Of a DNA stretch of 64,000 bases, positions 34,344 to 42,786 are shown one piece after another (position 1 is the first letter of the stretch; each line of letters begins with the position of its first letter). Source of the stretch: Enchytraeus crypticus (taxonomy: Eukaryota > Annelida > Clitellata > Enchytraeida > Enchytraeidae). Position numbers and translations under genes: made by a program. Where the stretch lies: the NCBI GenBank assembly GCA_905160935.1, contig CAJHZI010000294.1, positions 599,501 through 663,500 on the forward strand. Direction: 5' to 3'. The notes below the pieces were generated by a model, which saw only the letters and a program-made list of their open reading frames with translations, ran no database searches and was not told the DNA's origin.

Positions 34344-34532
34344 AGTAGTATCTAATCCGGGATTACACTACCACCTGGTACTTCTGGAGCGACACCCCTT
34401 TTTATAGCGATTTATTTACTATTTTTGTCTCGCTCTCTCCCCGTTCGCTCGCCAAAAATACTAAATAAAACTCTATAAAAAATCGCTCCAGAAAGTACCA
34501 TGTAGTAGTGTAATCCCGGATTAGATACTACT
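34344..34532. repeat. Terminal 189-bp imperfect palindrome, left
   Basis: The first ~90 bp (AGTAGTATCTAATCCGGG, then GGTACTTCTGGAGCGA) reappear inverted at the end of the block (CGCTCCAGAAAGTACC, CCCGGATTAGATACTACT). The small centre is TCTCGCTCTCTCCCCGTTCG. The terminus could fold on itself. The same structure lies at 50859-51047. Confidence 0.92.
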
Positions 34533-34598
34533 AATAATAATATTTATTATTTATATTGTATCGAAACTATAGCAACATCTATTTATAATATCAACCCT

Positions 34599-34790
34599 CT
34601 AGAATACAATAGGTCTAATATGGATACCATCATCCATTACAACTCCTTTTGTATATAAAGGAGATAACCCTACTTTATTCTGTTCATATGTTTTCATCTC
34701 TTTCTTATCAAACCGAAACCCCTTATTAACACCATTAATAATCTCACTATTAAACAAGCATTGTATATATTTATCTTTATTTATAATACT
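34599..34790 (-). pseudogene. Duplicated polymerase C-terminus inside the left terminal repeat
   Basis: The frame ends like the real polymerase (SPLYTKGVVMDDGIHIRPIV versus ...RPTVF). It has no polymerase upstream, only unrelated sequence, although an open frame extends to 34955. It is a by-product of the inverted repeat, and its conserved frame suggests terminal-repeat homogenisation. Confidence 0.85.
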
Positions 34791-34834
34791 ACTATTATAA
34801 GTACGATTCTTCTGTATATCTTTTGATGATGCTT

Positions 34835-35269
34835 TTATATTTATAGATATTCTCTTTTGCATATTAATCAATAAAATGATTGCAGACACTATATTTAGCC
34901 ACACTGCAGACTGTGATATTTCGCTTATGGCATACAGAAGACTCAACATAGTCAAAGTATATTGTCAAGGGACACTGACATTCTACTTATTACAGAAAAA
35001 GATTCCGATATAGAATTCGAAATATGAGTACTAATTCATTAGCTGAAAGTCCTACTGATAAATTTACACTTACTGTAGATGAAAGAAATAATAACAAATA
35101 TCCTCTAATTGAAGGTCATAAAATAGCTAAAACCTTTAAAATGCTTAACTAAAACCTATAAAGTAAAATATAGCTCTTTTACAATGGTGTTTTACTGTCT
35201 TTCAAAATGTGTTAAAATTATTTTGATTTTAATATAGAATGAAACTATGATTACTGCCTCTCTACATTG
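34835..35269. other. Polinton subterminal spacer
   Basis: No gene is seen beyond the 5' extension of the duplicated frame. Confidence 0.4.
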
Positions 35270-35602
35270 TCACTCAGGTGCTCCGTCACGAAAGTTTGCA
35301 GTTGCGGACATCATGTTACCTAAATACATATACATCTGAGAACAGAACCGAATTCTCTTATTATTATTTTCCACAGCTTGTCGATCAAGTTCACTGATTT
35401 TTGCGTCTCGTTCATCATTTGAAGAGCAAAGTTCACTGATTTTTGCGTCTCGTTTTTTATTTGCTTCTTCTTGAGCTCGTTGTTCTTCGTTTATTCTTTG
35501 CAGAATAGCCTCCCATATCGGGATATTCTCACAAGGAAATTTTTCCTCCTTCTCATTAAAATAAGTACACTTGTGTGTATGAATATCTTGCACTCCTTCC
35601 AT
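35270..35602 (-). CDS. Hypothetical coiled-coil protein
   Basis: 110 codons from ATG. Residues about 35-75 are a charged heptad-like helix with an internal tandem repeat (KRDAKISEL ... ERDAKISEL). The C-terminal third is neutral (YMYLGNMMSATANF). It has the same length as the ORF at 36046-36378 but no obvious identity to it. The function is unknown; a small structural or host-interaction protein is possible. It lies alone next to the left terminus. Confidence 0.6.
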   Translation of the reverse strand: MEGVQDIHTHKCTYFNEKEEKFPCENIPIWEAILQRINEEQRAQEEANKKRDAKISELCSSNDERDAKISELDRQAVENNNKRIRFCSQMYMYLGNMMSATANFRDGAPE

Positions 35603-36045
35603 ATTTCAGTTTCAGCCTGTAATAAAAAAATACGGTCTGAATTATTTTCTTTTATATAATTTCAATTTTTATTAAATATCTTTATACATCTTTGATGGAT
35701 CAGGATTACATCCTGTAAAATCTTTCTTATATTAAAGTCACTTGAACAGATGTGTAATTTACTAACTCAAAACTTTAAAGAAATTTAATATCAAAATATA
35801 CTTACCTTTCGTAATGATAAGTCCGATTTCAATCGAGTACAAATGATAAATGCAGAACGTTGCTGAAACTGCGAAGTATCACGAGTATTGTTTATAGCAA
35901 CAACTATGACAACAGTAAACATTCTACGCTTCAGTCATGCGAATCGATACATCCGTAACGATCTTTATGGCAAGTCTGGACAAGTATTCTTTACCAAAAC
36001 AATGTTCAGAATTTTAGCTAGGTCTATATTATACTAAGCCTATAA

Positions 36046-36378
36046 TTAATATGGATTAATACGAAGTCTATCAAATCGGGTTCTTCGGTCCTCTTCTTTA
36101 CTGTTTCGTTTTTCATCTTCTCTTTCTACGGCTGCTGCTGCGTCTCTTCGTTTTTGTTCTTCCTTGAGAACCTCGATTAAGCACATTAAGCTATCGATTC
36201 CACTTTGAGCTTGCGAAATTTCATCCAAAACTTGTACATTTCTGATATTATTTATAGTCGCTGTAATATTCGGCTCATTAATGTATTTACTATTTCGCAA
36301 ACAATGCCTTAATCTTCGCATTGCTAATCCTATACGTTCACATATTCCATCGAGCTTCTTTCTGCTATTCATAGACAT
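36046..36378 (-). CDS. Hypothetical helical protein
   Basis: 110 codons from ATG, ending in a strongly charged helix (RRDAAAAVEREDEKRN). Upstream on the coding strand are about three copies of a 30-bp repeat containing AATTTGACATAG and TTTCGTTTGTTT (36400-36500), which may be regulatory. No family is recognised. Confidence 0.55.
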   Translation of the reverse strand: MSMNSRKKLDGICERIGLAMRRLRHCLRNSKYINEPNITATINNIRNVQVLDEISQAQSGIDSLMCLIEVLKEEQKRRDAAAAVEREDEKRNSKEEDRRTRFDRLRINPY

Positions 36379-36399
36379 TCTCCAATTACAGCAAACTGT

Positions 36400-36505
36400 G
36401 TCAACTTTTACGATAAACTATGTCAAGTTTTCTAAACAAACGAAAAGATAGGTCAAATTTTCAAAACAAACGAAAAACTATGTCAAATTTTCAATACTTC
36501 ATTGG
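36400..36505. repeat. Three ~30-bp direct repeats upstream of the 36378 ORF
   Basis: ACTATGTCAARTTTTCTAAAC and ACAAACGAAAA repeat three times, followed on the plus side by CATTGGCTGATATATATATA. Possible promoter or origin elements. Confidence 0.6.
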
Positions 36506-36660
36506 CTGATATATATATAGAATAGAATGTGATGTAAATAATTTAGCCGGTGACGGTATATGATAGGGCCATGTGTTTCTAATTTATCAATAAGCGTTTA
36601 CATTACATGTACAACTGCACCAGGAAGTTTTTATTTGGCGACTAATCTAATAGTTTTTCT

Positions 36661-37617
36661 CTATATATTTGTCTTATACATATTTGTTACTGGTATCCAC
36701 TCATTAAACTTATCACTATAGCCCATCCATTTAACTAAACCATGTTCAACACCATCTATTATTTTCTTTCGTAACACTTTCTCAATTCTATATATTTCTT
36801 GCTTAGTCTTTTGTAATTCTTGTTCATAAAAACTACCCTCTAATACCTCATCCCTTGTATCTTTTAAAACATAAGTTACAGGCCTTGTTAATTTTACTTC
36901 ATGTATAGCATATACAGCTTCAGACCAATTAGGTAAATATCCTTTCTCGAAGACGCCCTTTATTCGGCTAATTCTTACTTTATCTCCAACTTTAAACTTA
37001 GGTTTCTTAAGTTTTTCTGGTGTAGGCCTAACCATATCTATGCTATCAACTAATTTACTACATTTACCTGGAGTCATACCTGTAGTGCTATGAACAGTAT
37101 TATTATACTCAGTAATTAACCTATTTAGCATATCAACCCAGTTTCTAGTATTTTCAGCTGTAAATCTTTTCCACATCTTTTCCTTTAACGTCCTATTAAA
37201 CCGTTCAACTACACATGATTTATGCTCTCCATAAGTAGAATATCTATTAATGTTATTTTCCTGTAGCCACTGATCCATATTTTTATTATAAAATTCTTTA
37301 CCTTGATCCACCCATATATGCCTAGGTCTCCTACCCGAATCCTTCACTATAGTTTTAAATGCTTCAGTCACTGTTTCACCTTTCTTATCTTTCAAAGGTA
37401 CACTCCATACATATTTTGAATATACGTCAATAACATTTAACATGTATTTATAACCTTTATTCACCTTACTCCATTCCTGCATATCGACTAAATCTGCACC
37501 CCAAATATCATCCACAGCATAAACTTCTACTTTTCTCCTTTCAAACTTCCTTCTAACAGGTTTATGTAATTCTTCAGCCAGTTGCTCAAAGGGGTCAGTT
37601 AAGACCCCTTCTTTAAG
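36661..37617 (-). CDS. INT: DDE (retrovirus-like) integrase with chromodomain, read in -1 frame
   Basis: This enzyme inserts the element and makes the 6-bp duplication. Numbering from the GTG at 37515: D8 (WGADLVDM), D70 (IWVDQGKEF) and E104 (CVVERFNRTL) form the catalytic triad. A chromodomain, YRIEKVL ... KWMGYSDKFNEW, covers about 242-284 and could target chromatin. The frame has no AUG before one inside the first catalytic motif. It is open upstream to 37617, and the added residues (TDPFEQLAEELHKPVRRK) look like the conserved N-terminus of Polinton integrases. It overlaps the end of the phospholipase-like gene in the -1 frame at a slippery site, so I mark the start at the slip. A non-AUG start or splicing are alternatives. 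Confidence 0.9.
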   Translation of the reverse strand, partial: LKEGVLTDPFEQLAEELHKPVRRKFERRKVEVYAVDDIWGADLVDMQEWSKVNKGYKYMLNVIDVYSKYVWSVPLKDKKGETVTEAFKTIVKDSGRRPRHIWVDQGKEFYNKNMDQWLQENNINRYSTYGEHKSCVVERFNRTLKEKMWKRFTAENTRNWVDMLNRLITEYNNTVHSTTGMTPGKCSKLVDSIDMVRPTPEKLKKPKFKVGDKVRISRIKGVFEKGYLPNWSEAVYAIHEVKLTRPVTYVLKDTRDEVLEGSFYEQELQKTKQEIYRIEKVLRKKIIDGVEHGLVKWMGYSDKFNEWIPVTNMYKTNI

Positions 37618-37623
37618 TTTTTT
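37589..37623 (-). promoter_or_regulatory. Putative -1 ribosomal frameshift signal (phospholipase to integrase)
   Basis: On the minus strand the heptamer A_AAA_AAC (37623-37617) is correctly phased in the upstream frame. After a 5-6 nt spacer come AAGGGGTC (37610-37603), the loop TTAACT and GACCCCTT (37596-37589): a perfect 8-bp stem. The upstream stop TAA (37601-37599) lies in the loop. Slipping by -1 enters the integrase frame. Confidence 0.7.
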
Positions 37624-38153
37624 GAATTTATACCTAACCCAAATCTTGCTTTATTCTTCATTATAACACTAACCAATTTTGCCATGTTTCTTTGAGTACT
37701 GTCAAATTTAGGATCATTAGAAATTTCATAGGCTCTATGCGCTAAAGCTTCATCGCTAATATTTCTACTTGCTGTATCTGTATTGTCTGTATAAAATTGA
37801 TCATGTAACTTACACATACTATCCAACTCATTAATACCCTTATACCCTTCTCTATTCCTCTGTTCATACTTTGTACCAGGACCGCAATAAGAATACTTAT
37901 TTTGATTATTAAAGGATCCATTATTTACATATTCGCCTTGATTTGATGGCAAGTGTAATTCACCAACGGTATTGCCGATTTTTGATAGAACGTCATTAAA
38001 TACACCTTGCCCACTTTTTGTACCTGCGATGAATTTACATTTTTGCTTACCACATACTGTACATACAGCAATTAACATTTTTCTGTTATTTTTAGAAATT
38101 CTTTCTTGTATATTTGTTGAGTCAGTCACGGCTCTACATTTTAAGCAGTACAT
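37599..38153 (-). CDS. Phospholipase A2-like virion protein with zinc ribbon
   Basis: 184 codons from ATG. Two CxxC pairs (C3/C6 and C31/C34) make a likely zinc ribbon. YCGPGT (89-94) is the calcium-loop motif, and LD..C.LHDQFY (110-121) carries the catalytic H117-D118 pair of secreted/parvovirus-type phospholipases A2. Such domains in virions are thought to breach membranes during entry. Related proteins are common in Polintons and adintoviruses. About 94% of it precedes the slippery site, so a frameshift would fuse nearly the whole protein to integrase. Confidence 0.85.
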   Translation of the reverse strand: MYCLKCRAVTDSTNIQERISKNNRKMLIAVCTVCGKQKCKFIAGTKSGQGVFNDVLSKIGNTVGELHLPSNQGEYVNNGSFNNQNKYSYCGPGTKYEQRNREGYKGINELDSMCKLHDQFYTDNTDTASRNISDEALAHRAYEISNDPKFDSTQRNMAKLVSVIMKNKARFGLGINSKNLKKGS

Positions 38154-38216
38154 ATTTACCGGCTTTAAAACCGGGAAAGATCTGACAGACTGTCAGTATT
38201 TACAGTATAAAATTTT

Positions 38217-39584
38217 TTAATAACTTTCCATCCTAGGCGTTTGCCCATCAGATGTTAATCTAAATAATCTATCTGATATTATTATCGCATGTAGATGAGT
38301 TTCTGCAGGTATAGGTTGCTCAAATTTTAGTTCTAGACTAATGCTCATTACATTTGATCTTACCTGTTCACTCTGATGTCTTACATCAAATACTATAATA
38401 GGATATAACTCCTTGTAACTAAGTAAATTTATTTGATTGCCACCTATTAAATTATTTATTCCATAATAATCTTTCTTGAAATTTTCAGCCATTTCATAAA
38501 GTTTAACGTAATCATTCTTTGCGTAATCAATATCTATATAATCTGAGGGATATCTATCTCCATTCAACTTAACACAAGCTGAGCTTAAATTAACATGATC
38601 GAATATTGCAGGATTTTGTTCTTGGGTACGAGTCTTATCAGTTTGAAATGAAAGTATTATCCATCTTGGTTTTTCCACACCTGCTGAACTATTTAACATC
38701 CAGTTAAAGCTACGGACATTTTGAATTACAGTAGTATGCTCATCACTTCTTGCAGAAAAATGTAATGGAATAAGTGCTTTATTTTTCACTAATTCTAACA
38801 GTTGAGTTCGTTTAACTGGAGACGGTATTACTTGTGGAATAATCCATCTAATATCATTCATTAATATTTTACCTGCAGGAACACCATTTGCCCTGTGTAT
38901 TGGTAAATCATCACTACCTCTTGTGAATTTTAAAATGTGCTCCATATTATATAAGACCTTGTCATATTCTGAGAATCCGAAAATGTGAGAAAAAGGTATA
39001 ATGAATGAAAAGTTTCCTCTTGGATCAGAACTCATAAGAAGTTTCCTGCGCACATCAAAACCCTGATTAAAATTATTATTTCTAGTAGGCCTATAACCTG
39101 CTGCAGGGGCAGCCACAGATGCATTAATTTCGTTACTATCTGCACTAGAAGATGTATCTTTACTCCAACACTGTTTTAGACCTGAACTACTGTTAAAATC
39201 ATCTGGATAAATTAGATAACCTAACATTGATGTAGTTTGTCCAGGAAAATTTAAAGTTTCCATTATTTGCCCACCTAACCTGTACTCAATACTCGAAAAC
39301 ATATACATTACAGCATTATTAATTAAAGCTATTTGTGCATCAGCTGCATAAACATCATTATTATCGTTTGCTCTAACTAGCTGACCCTTTACCTCAATGT
39401 AACTTTGAGAAGGAATATAATAAGCATCGCTAGCCGGAGTTCTAATTTCAATTGTATGACCAAAGTTATTAAAATCAGCTTTACTTTGAGGAATGAAGGT
39501 CTTATAATCTTTTCTTTCAATACTGTTATCAACTTCCACTTGAGTTTGTAATATAAGTACATCGTTATCTACTTCAGTCTGCAT
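38217..39584 (-). CDS. MCP: Major capsid protein (double jelly-roll type)
   Basis: 455 codons from ATG. Blocks such as YYIPSQSYIEVKGQLV (near 55-70), FSSIEYRLGGQIMETLNFPG and GYLIYPDDFN match Polinton major capsid proteins as I know them. Those adopt the hexon-like double jelly roll that tiles icosahedral shells. The length fits the shorter Polinton class. It lies between the small core protein and the phospholipase gene in the virion block, all on the minus strand. Expression level and particle formation cannot be judged. Confidence 0.88.
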   Translation of the reverse strand: MQTEVDNDVLILQTQVEVDNSIERKDYKTFIPQSKADFNNFGHTIEIRTPASDAYYIPSQSYIEVKGQLVRANDNNDVYAADAQIALINNAVMYMFSSIEYRLGGQIMETLNFPGQTTSMLGYLIYPDDFNSSSGLKQCWSKDTSSSADSNEINASVAAPAAGYRPTRNNNFNQGFDVRRKLLMSSDPRGNFSFIIPFSHIFGFSEYDKVLYNMEHILKFTRGSDDLPIHRANGVPAGKILMNDIRWIIPQVIPSPVKRTQLLELVKNKALIPLHFSARSDEHTTVIQNVRSFNWMLNSSAGVEKPRWIILSFQTDKTRTQEQNPAIFDHVNLSSACVKLNGDRYPSDYIDIDYAKNDYVKLYEMAENFKKDYYGINNLIGGNQINLLSYKELYPIIVFDVRHQSEQVRSNVMSISLELKFEQPIPAETHLHAIIISDRLFRLTSDGQTPRMESY

Positions 39585-39592
39585 TTACTAGT

Positions 39593-39880
39593 TTAAAATC
39601 TCTTTATACCGCTACCAGATCTTAATCTATCCAATATTTGTTGTGAATTAGGATCTAACTCCTTCTTCTTATCAGTAGAGAGTTTATTAATTAAAGCTTT
39701 ACTTCCTTCTGTAAGGGCCAAACCCCCTACTTCTCCAACAGCCTTTAACATTGGTTTAGCAATCAAATCCTTATTTTGAAAAATATATGAAGCAATCCTT
39801 TTTAGGATATCTACAAAGCCAGAACCATACACCATTTTTCTTTTGGATGTGTACATTTGATTCTTCTTTCTCACGAACAT
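39593..39880 (-). CDS. Small basic core/virion protein
   Basis: 95 codons from ATG. A lysine/arginine-rich start (RKKNQMYTSKRKM) and glycine motif YGSGF precede a helix-rich middle; the end is RSGSGIKRF. Similar short basic proteins sit beside the capsid gene in adintoviruses and are likened to adenovirus core/VI proteins. Nine bases separate it from the capsid gene. The function is inferred. Confidence 0.7.
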   Translation of the reverse strand: MFVRKKNQMYTSKRKMVYGSGFVDILKRIASYIFQNKDLIAKPMLKAVGEVGGLALTEGSKALINKLSTDKKKELDPNSQQILDRLRSGSGIKRF

Positions 39881-39886
39881 CCTTAT

Positions 39887-40606
39887 TTAAACAGATATAA
39901 AAGATCTGACCTCTCTAATCAGTATATCAATTGTAATTTTTTCTCCCATTAGGTCAATAGGTTTATTATCTTGGTCCGTTAACCAGATTCTAATACTTTG
40001 TATATCAGGTCTTCCTACAACTGGAAGAAATATTAATTCAGGACTTGGTCTCTCTATTACTTTATATCCTGGACTTACTCTTTGTGTAAAGTTATATATA
40101 ACATTTGATCTAGAACTATTAACATAAGTACCAATAATAATGTCACAGTGTACCAGTATTGAGTTTACTTTTTCTATATCTATTACGTTTGGTGAATAAT
40201 GAACACCACTCCCTAATTTTTCATTTGTAAATCCTAAAGTTCTACCTATCGAATTTTCCCCTCCAAAATCTACCATATAGTTTTCATTAGGTATAACAAG
40301 TAATGTCTTAAACGTTGGTTTATAATAATCAATATCAATTTCAAAATTCGGATCTGCTACTTTTATTTTTGCATTAATTACAGCCAATTCATAAGCACCC
40401 TTATCAAATGTGATTATTTTCCAAGTAACCCCCTTATCTGTAGAGTATTTAAATTTATTATTAGTTTCTGTAATATTTGGTACAGAATTATAGGTGTGTA
40501 ATGATAAAAAGGCTGCTTCATATCTTTTGCTTGTATTAAGATATATTGGAGGATTTAGAATTGTGGTAAAATCGGTTGTATGACTGGTCAGTGTTAGTTT
40601 TGCCAT
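39887..40606 (-). CDS. mCP: Minor capsid (penton-like) protein
   Basis: 239 codons. YEAAFLSLHTYNSVPNITET near the N-terminus, NSIGRTLGF (about 118-126) and VSPGYKVIERP ... IRIWLTDQDN ... LMGEKITIDI near the end are the recurrent blocks of the single-jelly-roll Polinton minor capsid protein. That protein is predicted to form pentameric vertices. It lies six bases before the small core protein, which suggests co-regulation. Confidence 0.85.
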   Translation of the reverse strand: MAKLTLTSHTTDFTTILNPPIYLNTSKRYEAAFLSLHTYNSVPNITETNNKFKYSTDKGVTWKIITFDKGAYELAVINAKIKVADPNFEIDIDYYKPTFKTLLVIPNENYMVDFGGENSIGRTLGFTNEKLGSGVHYSPNVIDIEKVNSILVHCDIIIGTYVNSSRSNVIYNFTQRVSPGYKVIERPSPELIFLPVVGRPDIQSIRIWLTDQDNKPIDLMGEKITIDILIREVRSFISV

Positions 40607-40685
40607 TTTGTATTTACTAGCTACGAAGTTGCTAGCTGTCTTCGACAGACTGATTTAAAATCAGGAAAGACGTGACCAAAGGTCA

Positions 40686-41579
40686 CTATAAGTAAAGGTT
40701 ATTACTCTTCAAGATTTGATCATGGGTATCCTTACAGATAATTTTATTGTTCAATAATTCATCTAAAATAGTAATAATGGTATTATAAACTCCATTATTA
40801 CCAGCATGATACGATGCAATATATTCTTCCAGTTTTTGAAGTAAATCATTTGCATCATTATATACTAGAGCGTAGTTTGTTTTAGGCCTCCCTCTTCCAC
40901 ATTTCTTTTTAACAAGTTTCTTTTTCTTTTTACCCTCACCAACTACTTGTTTACTTTCCTGAATATACTTTAACCTTTTCTTATATTTATCTAAAGTGAC
41001 CCTTTGTGATTCATATATTCCTTTCTCTATATCTGTCTTCTTAGATAATCGATCTTCTCTAAATTCTTGTGCAAGACTTTTTATCTTTGTTGTAACCTCT
41101 TTTAGAATTTCAGGTATTTCACCAATGATAGAATATACTGCATGTGGAAGTGGTAAACTTAAGTCCTGTAAATTTTCTATATCTGTTTCATTAAAGCCTC
41201 TGTTTAAGTCAACTCTTGGAGCTTTAGGAGTAGATTCCTTCGGTTCTGAAAATACGTCTGAAAGACCTGACATATCTTGTATTGCTTGCCTTAATGCGAG
41301 TCTTTGGTCGTAACCTGGAAGGTTACCTGGACTTTGTCCAGCATTATCTCGAAGTGCTAAAATCTGAGCTTTGCTCAGCAGCCTATCGGCTGTATTATTT
41401 AAGCTTTGTTTCTCATCAGTGATAGTTTTCATAACTTCTTTAGTACTATTTATGATTGGTTGGAATAATTCTGATTGACTCTCATATGTTTGTTGCTTTC
41501 CAACTTTCTCATCTCTGAACATTTCCTTAACCTCATTTTTAACCTTACTATATGTTGTAGGATCAAATTTTACCAGCAT
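40686..41579 (-). CDS. Virion-associated protein with AT-hook-like motif (unknown)
   Basis: 297 codons, predicted mostly helical and hydrophilic. Residues about 217-232 form a basic run, KKKKLVKKKCGRGRPK, whose GRGRP core is an AT-hook DNA-binding motif. Charged helical segments occur before (about 155-205) and after. Position between ATPase and penton genes suggests a packaging or internal virion role. The homology is not certain. Confidence 0.6.
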   Translation of the reverse strand: MLVKFDPTTYSKVKNEVKEMFRDEKVGKQQTYESQSELFQPIINSTKEVMKTITDEKQSLNNTADRLLSKAQILALRDNAGQSPGNLPGYDQRLALRQAIQDMSGLSDVFSEPKESTPKAPRVDLNRGFNETDIENLQDLSLPLPHAVYSIIGEIPEILKEVTTKIKSLAQEFREDRLSKKTDIEKGIYESQRVTLDKYKKRLKYIQESKQVVGEGKKKKKLVKKKCGRGRPKTNYALVYNDANDLLQKLEEYIASYHAGNNGVYNTIITILDELLNNKIICKDTHDQILKSNNLYL

Positions 41580-41603
41580 ATTTATACACGATAAAACACA
41601 TTT

Positions 41604-42314
41604 CTATGTACTTCTATGTATTTTTATGTATTTGTTTGGAACATATAAAGTATCATAATTTAAGAGATATCGACCACATTCAGGAGGTTCCCAAAGATTG
41701 ATTACTATATATCCGTGCTTCTTAGACCAAGCTTTATCGCAAAGTTTCTCAAACTCCTCTAACCCCATATCACCTGAAATATGTGTATCATAGAAATATT
41801 TTACTGTCTTTTTATCTTGATGAAACAAAATAAATATATTAGCATTTTGGCGTATTCCATGTTTCTTTAAATGATGTAAGCTTTGACATAAATAAAATGC
41901 ATTTACATTATTATGTCTACCTCTACAAAAGTAATCTGTCATAACTTTTTGATCCTCACTCATAACATCATCGAAAACTACAATATGGGTTTTATCTTTA
42001 TCAAGTTCTTCTGGACCTACAATACTCGACTCATTAGGATTGTACAAAGTAACAATGTCAGAATCCAGTTCTGTATTAATGTCCTGTAAATATCTGTAAG
42101 CATCTTGAAAAGGTGTTGTGGTGTATATCATCACGTCATCATATTTTAAAACTTTATTTAGTAAGAAATTAAGCATCAGATTAGTTTTTCCACATCCCGT
42201 ACTGCCTGCTATTATCATAAATATATTTTTAGGAAAAATATCTGCATGTTTCTTGTGTTTTTTATTACCATATAGGGGTATTAGTATTTGTGAAAAATCT
42301 GTGTTTAGAGACAT
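41604..42314 (-). CDS. ATP: FtsK/HerA-family genome-packaging ATPase
   Basis: 236 codons from ATG. The Walker A motif is AGSTGCGKT (36-44), Walker B is IVVFDD (111-116), and the conserved downstream polar residue is in YLCQS (141-145), as in A32-like packaging ATPases of Polintons and large DNA viruses. It would pump the element's DNA into capsids. It follows the protease gene closely (7 bp), on the same strand. All key residues are present. Confidence 0.92.
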   Translation of the reverse strand: MSLNTDFSQILIPLYGNKKHKKHADIFPKNIFMIIAGSTGCGKTNLMLNFLLNKVLKYDDVMIYTTTPFQDAYRYLQDINTELDSDIVTLYNPNESSIVGPEELDKDKTHIVVFDDVMSEDQKVMTDYFCRGRHNNVNAFYLCQSLHHLKKHGIRQNANIFILFHQDKKTVKYFYDTHISGDMGLEEFEKLCDKAWSKKHGYIVINLWEPPECGRYLLNYDTLYVPNKYIKIHRST

Positions 42315-42321
42315 TAGTTCT

Positions 42322-42786
42322 TCAACTTTGTTCTGATTTACTAGCTACGATTTGAAACAAATGATTAAGTACATCGTGAAAACTTTTACCCTTGTTTAAT
42401 TCCCTAATAACATAGATAGAGTAATGACCGCATATGATTTCATCCCTAGCTTGTATTTTATATGTACTGAAATATCTGTTTTTTTCTGAACAATAATTCT
42501 TAACCTCTAATGGAGGTTCGAAACCAAAACTATCAAAGTAATAACAATTCTTACCCTTAACATAAAGACTAACCCAATGTGTTCCTTGACCCTCACTATC
42601 ATCCATATTTAATATTAGACTTTCGCTAGTGCTAGCCTTGCCTTTCAACTCATCTCTCATAAACACACTTTTAAAGTTTTTAATTGATTTACATTTTTCC
42701 ATAATATCAAAATTACTTAAAGGTTTTAGTGGTAAAGGAAATTTACTTAGAAATTTAGGGAAAGTTAACACTTGCACGTCTTTTTT
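42322..42786 (-). CDS. PRO: Adenain-type cysteine protease, read in -1 frame
   Basis: Catalytic residues, numbered from the GTG at 42777: H67 (GTHWV), D82 (YFDSFG), Q109 (KIQA) and C116 (IICGHYS), in the order of the adenovirus/Ulp1 clan. The enzyme would mature capsid proteins. There is no AUG before M26, inside the conserved N-terminal helix (LSNFDIMEK). The frame opens upstream into the end of the 223-aa virion protein in the -1 frame through a run of nine A. In many Polintons I recall these two as one continuous protein. Start marked at the putative slip. Confidence 0.88.
   Translation of the reverse strand, partial: KKDVQVLTFPKFLSKFPLPLKPLSNFDIMEKCKSIKNFKSVFMRDELKGKASTSESLILNMDDSEGQGTHWVSLYVKGKNCYYFDSFGFEPPLEVKNYCSEKNRYFSTYKIQARDEIICGHYSIYVIRELNKGKSFHDVLNHLFQIVASKSEQS

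Larger units (their letters stand above)
34344..34834. repeat. Polinton left terminal inverted repeat
   Basis: Inverse of about 50568-51047, with a few substitutions and a small insertion near 34795-34808. It contains the terminal palindrome and, on the minus strand, a copy of the last ~65-75 codons of the polymerase gene. Confidence 0.92.

Noticed and set aside
36500..36530. Plus-strand promoter (CATTGG then TATATATATA)
   Set aside because: No plus-strand gene follows within several kilobases. It is noted only as possible regulatory sequence.
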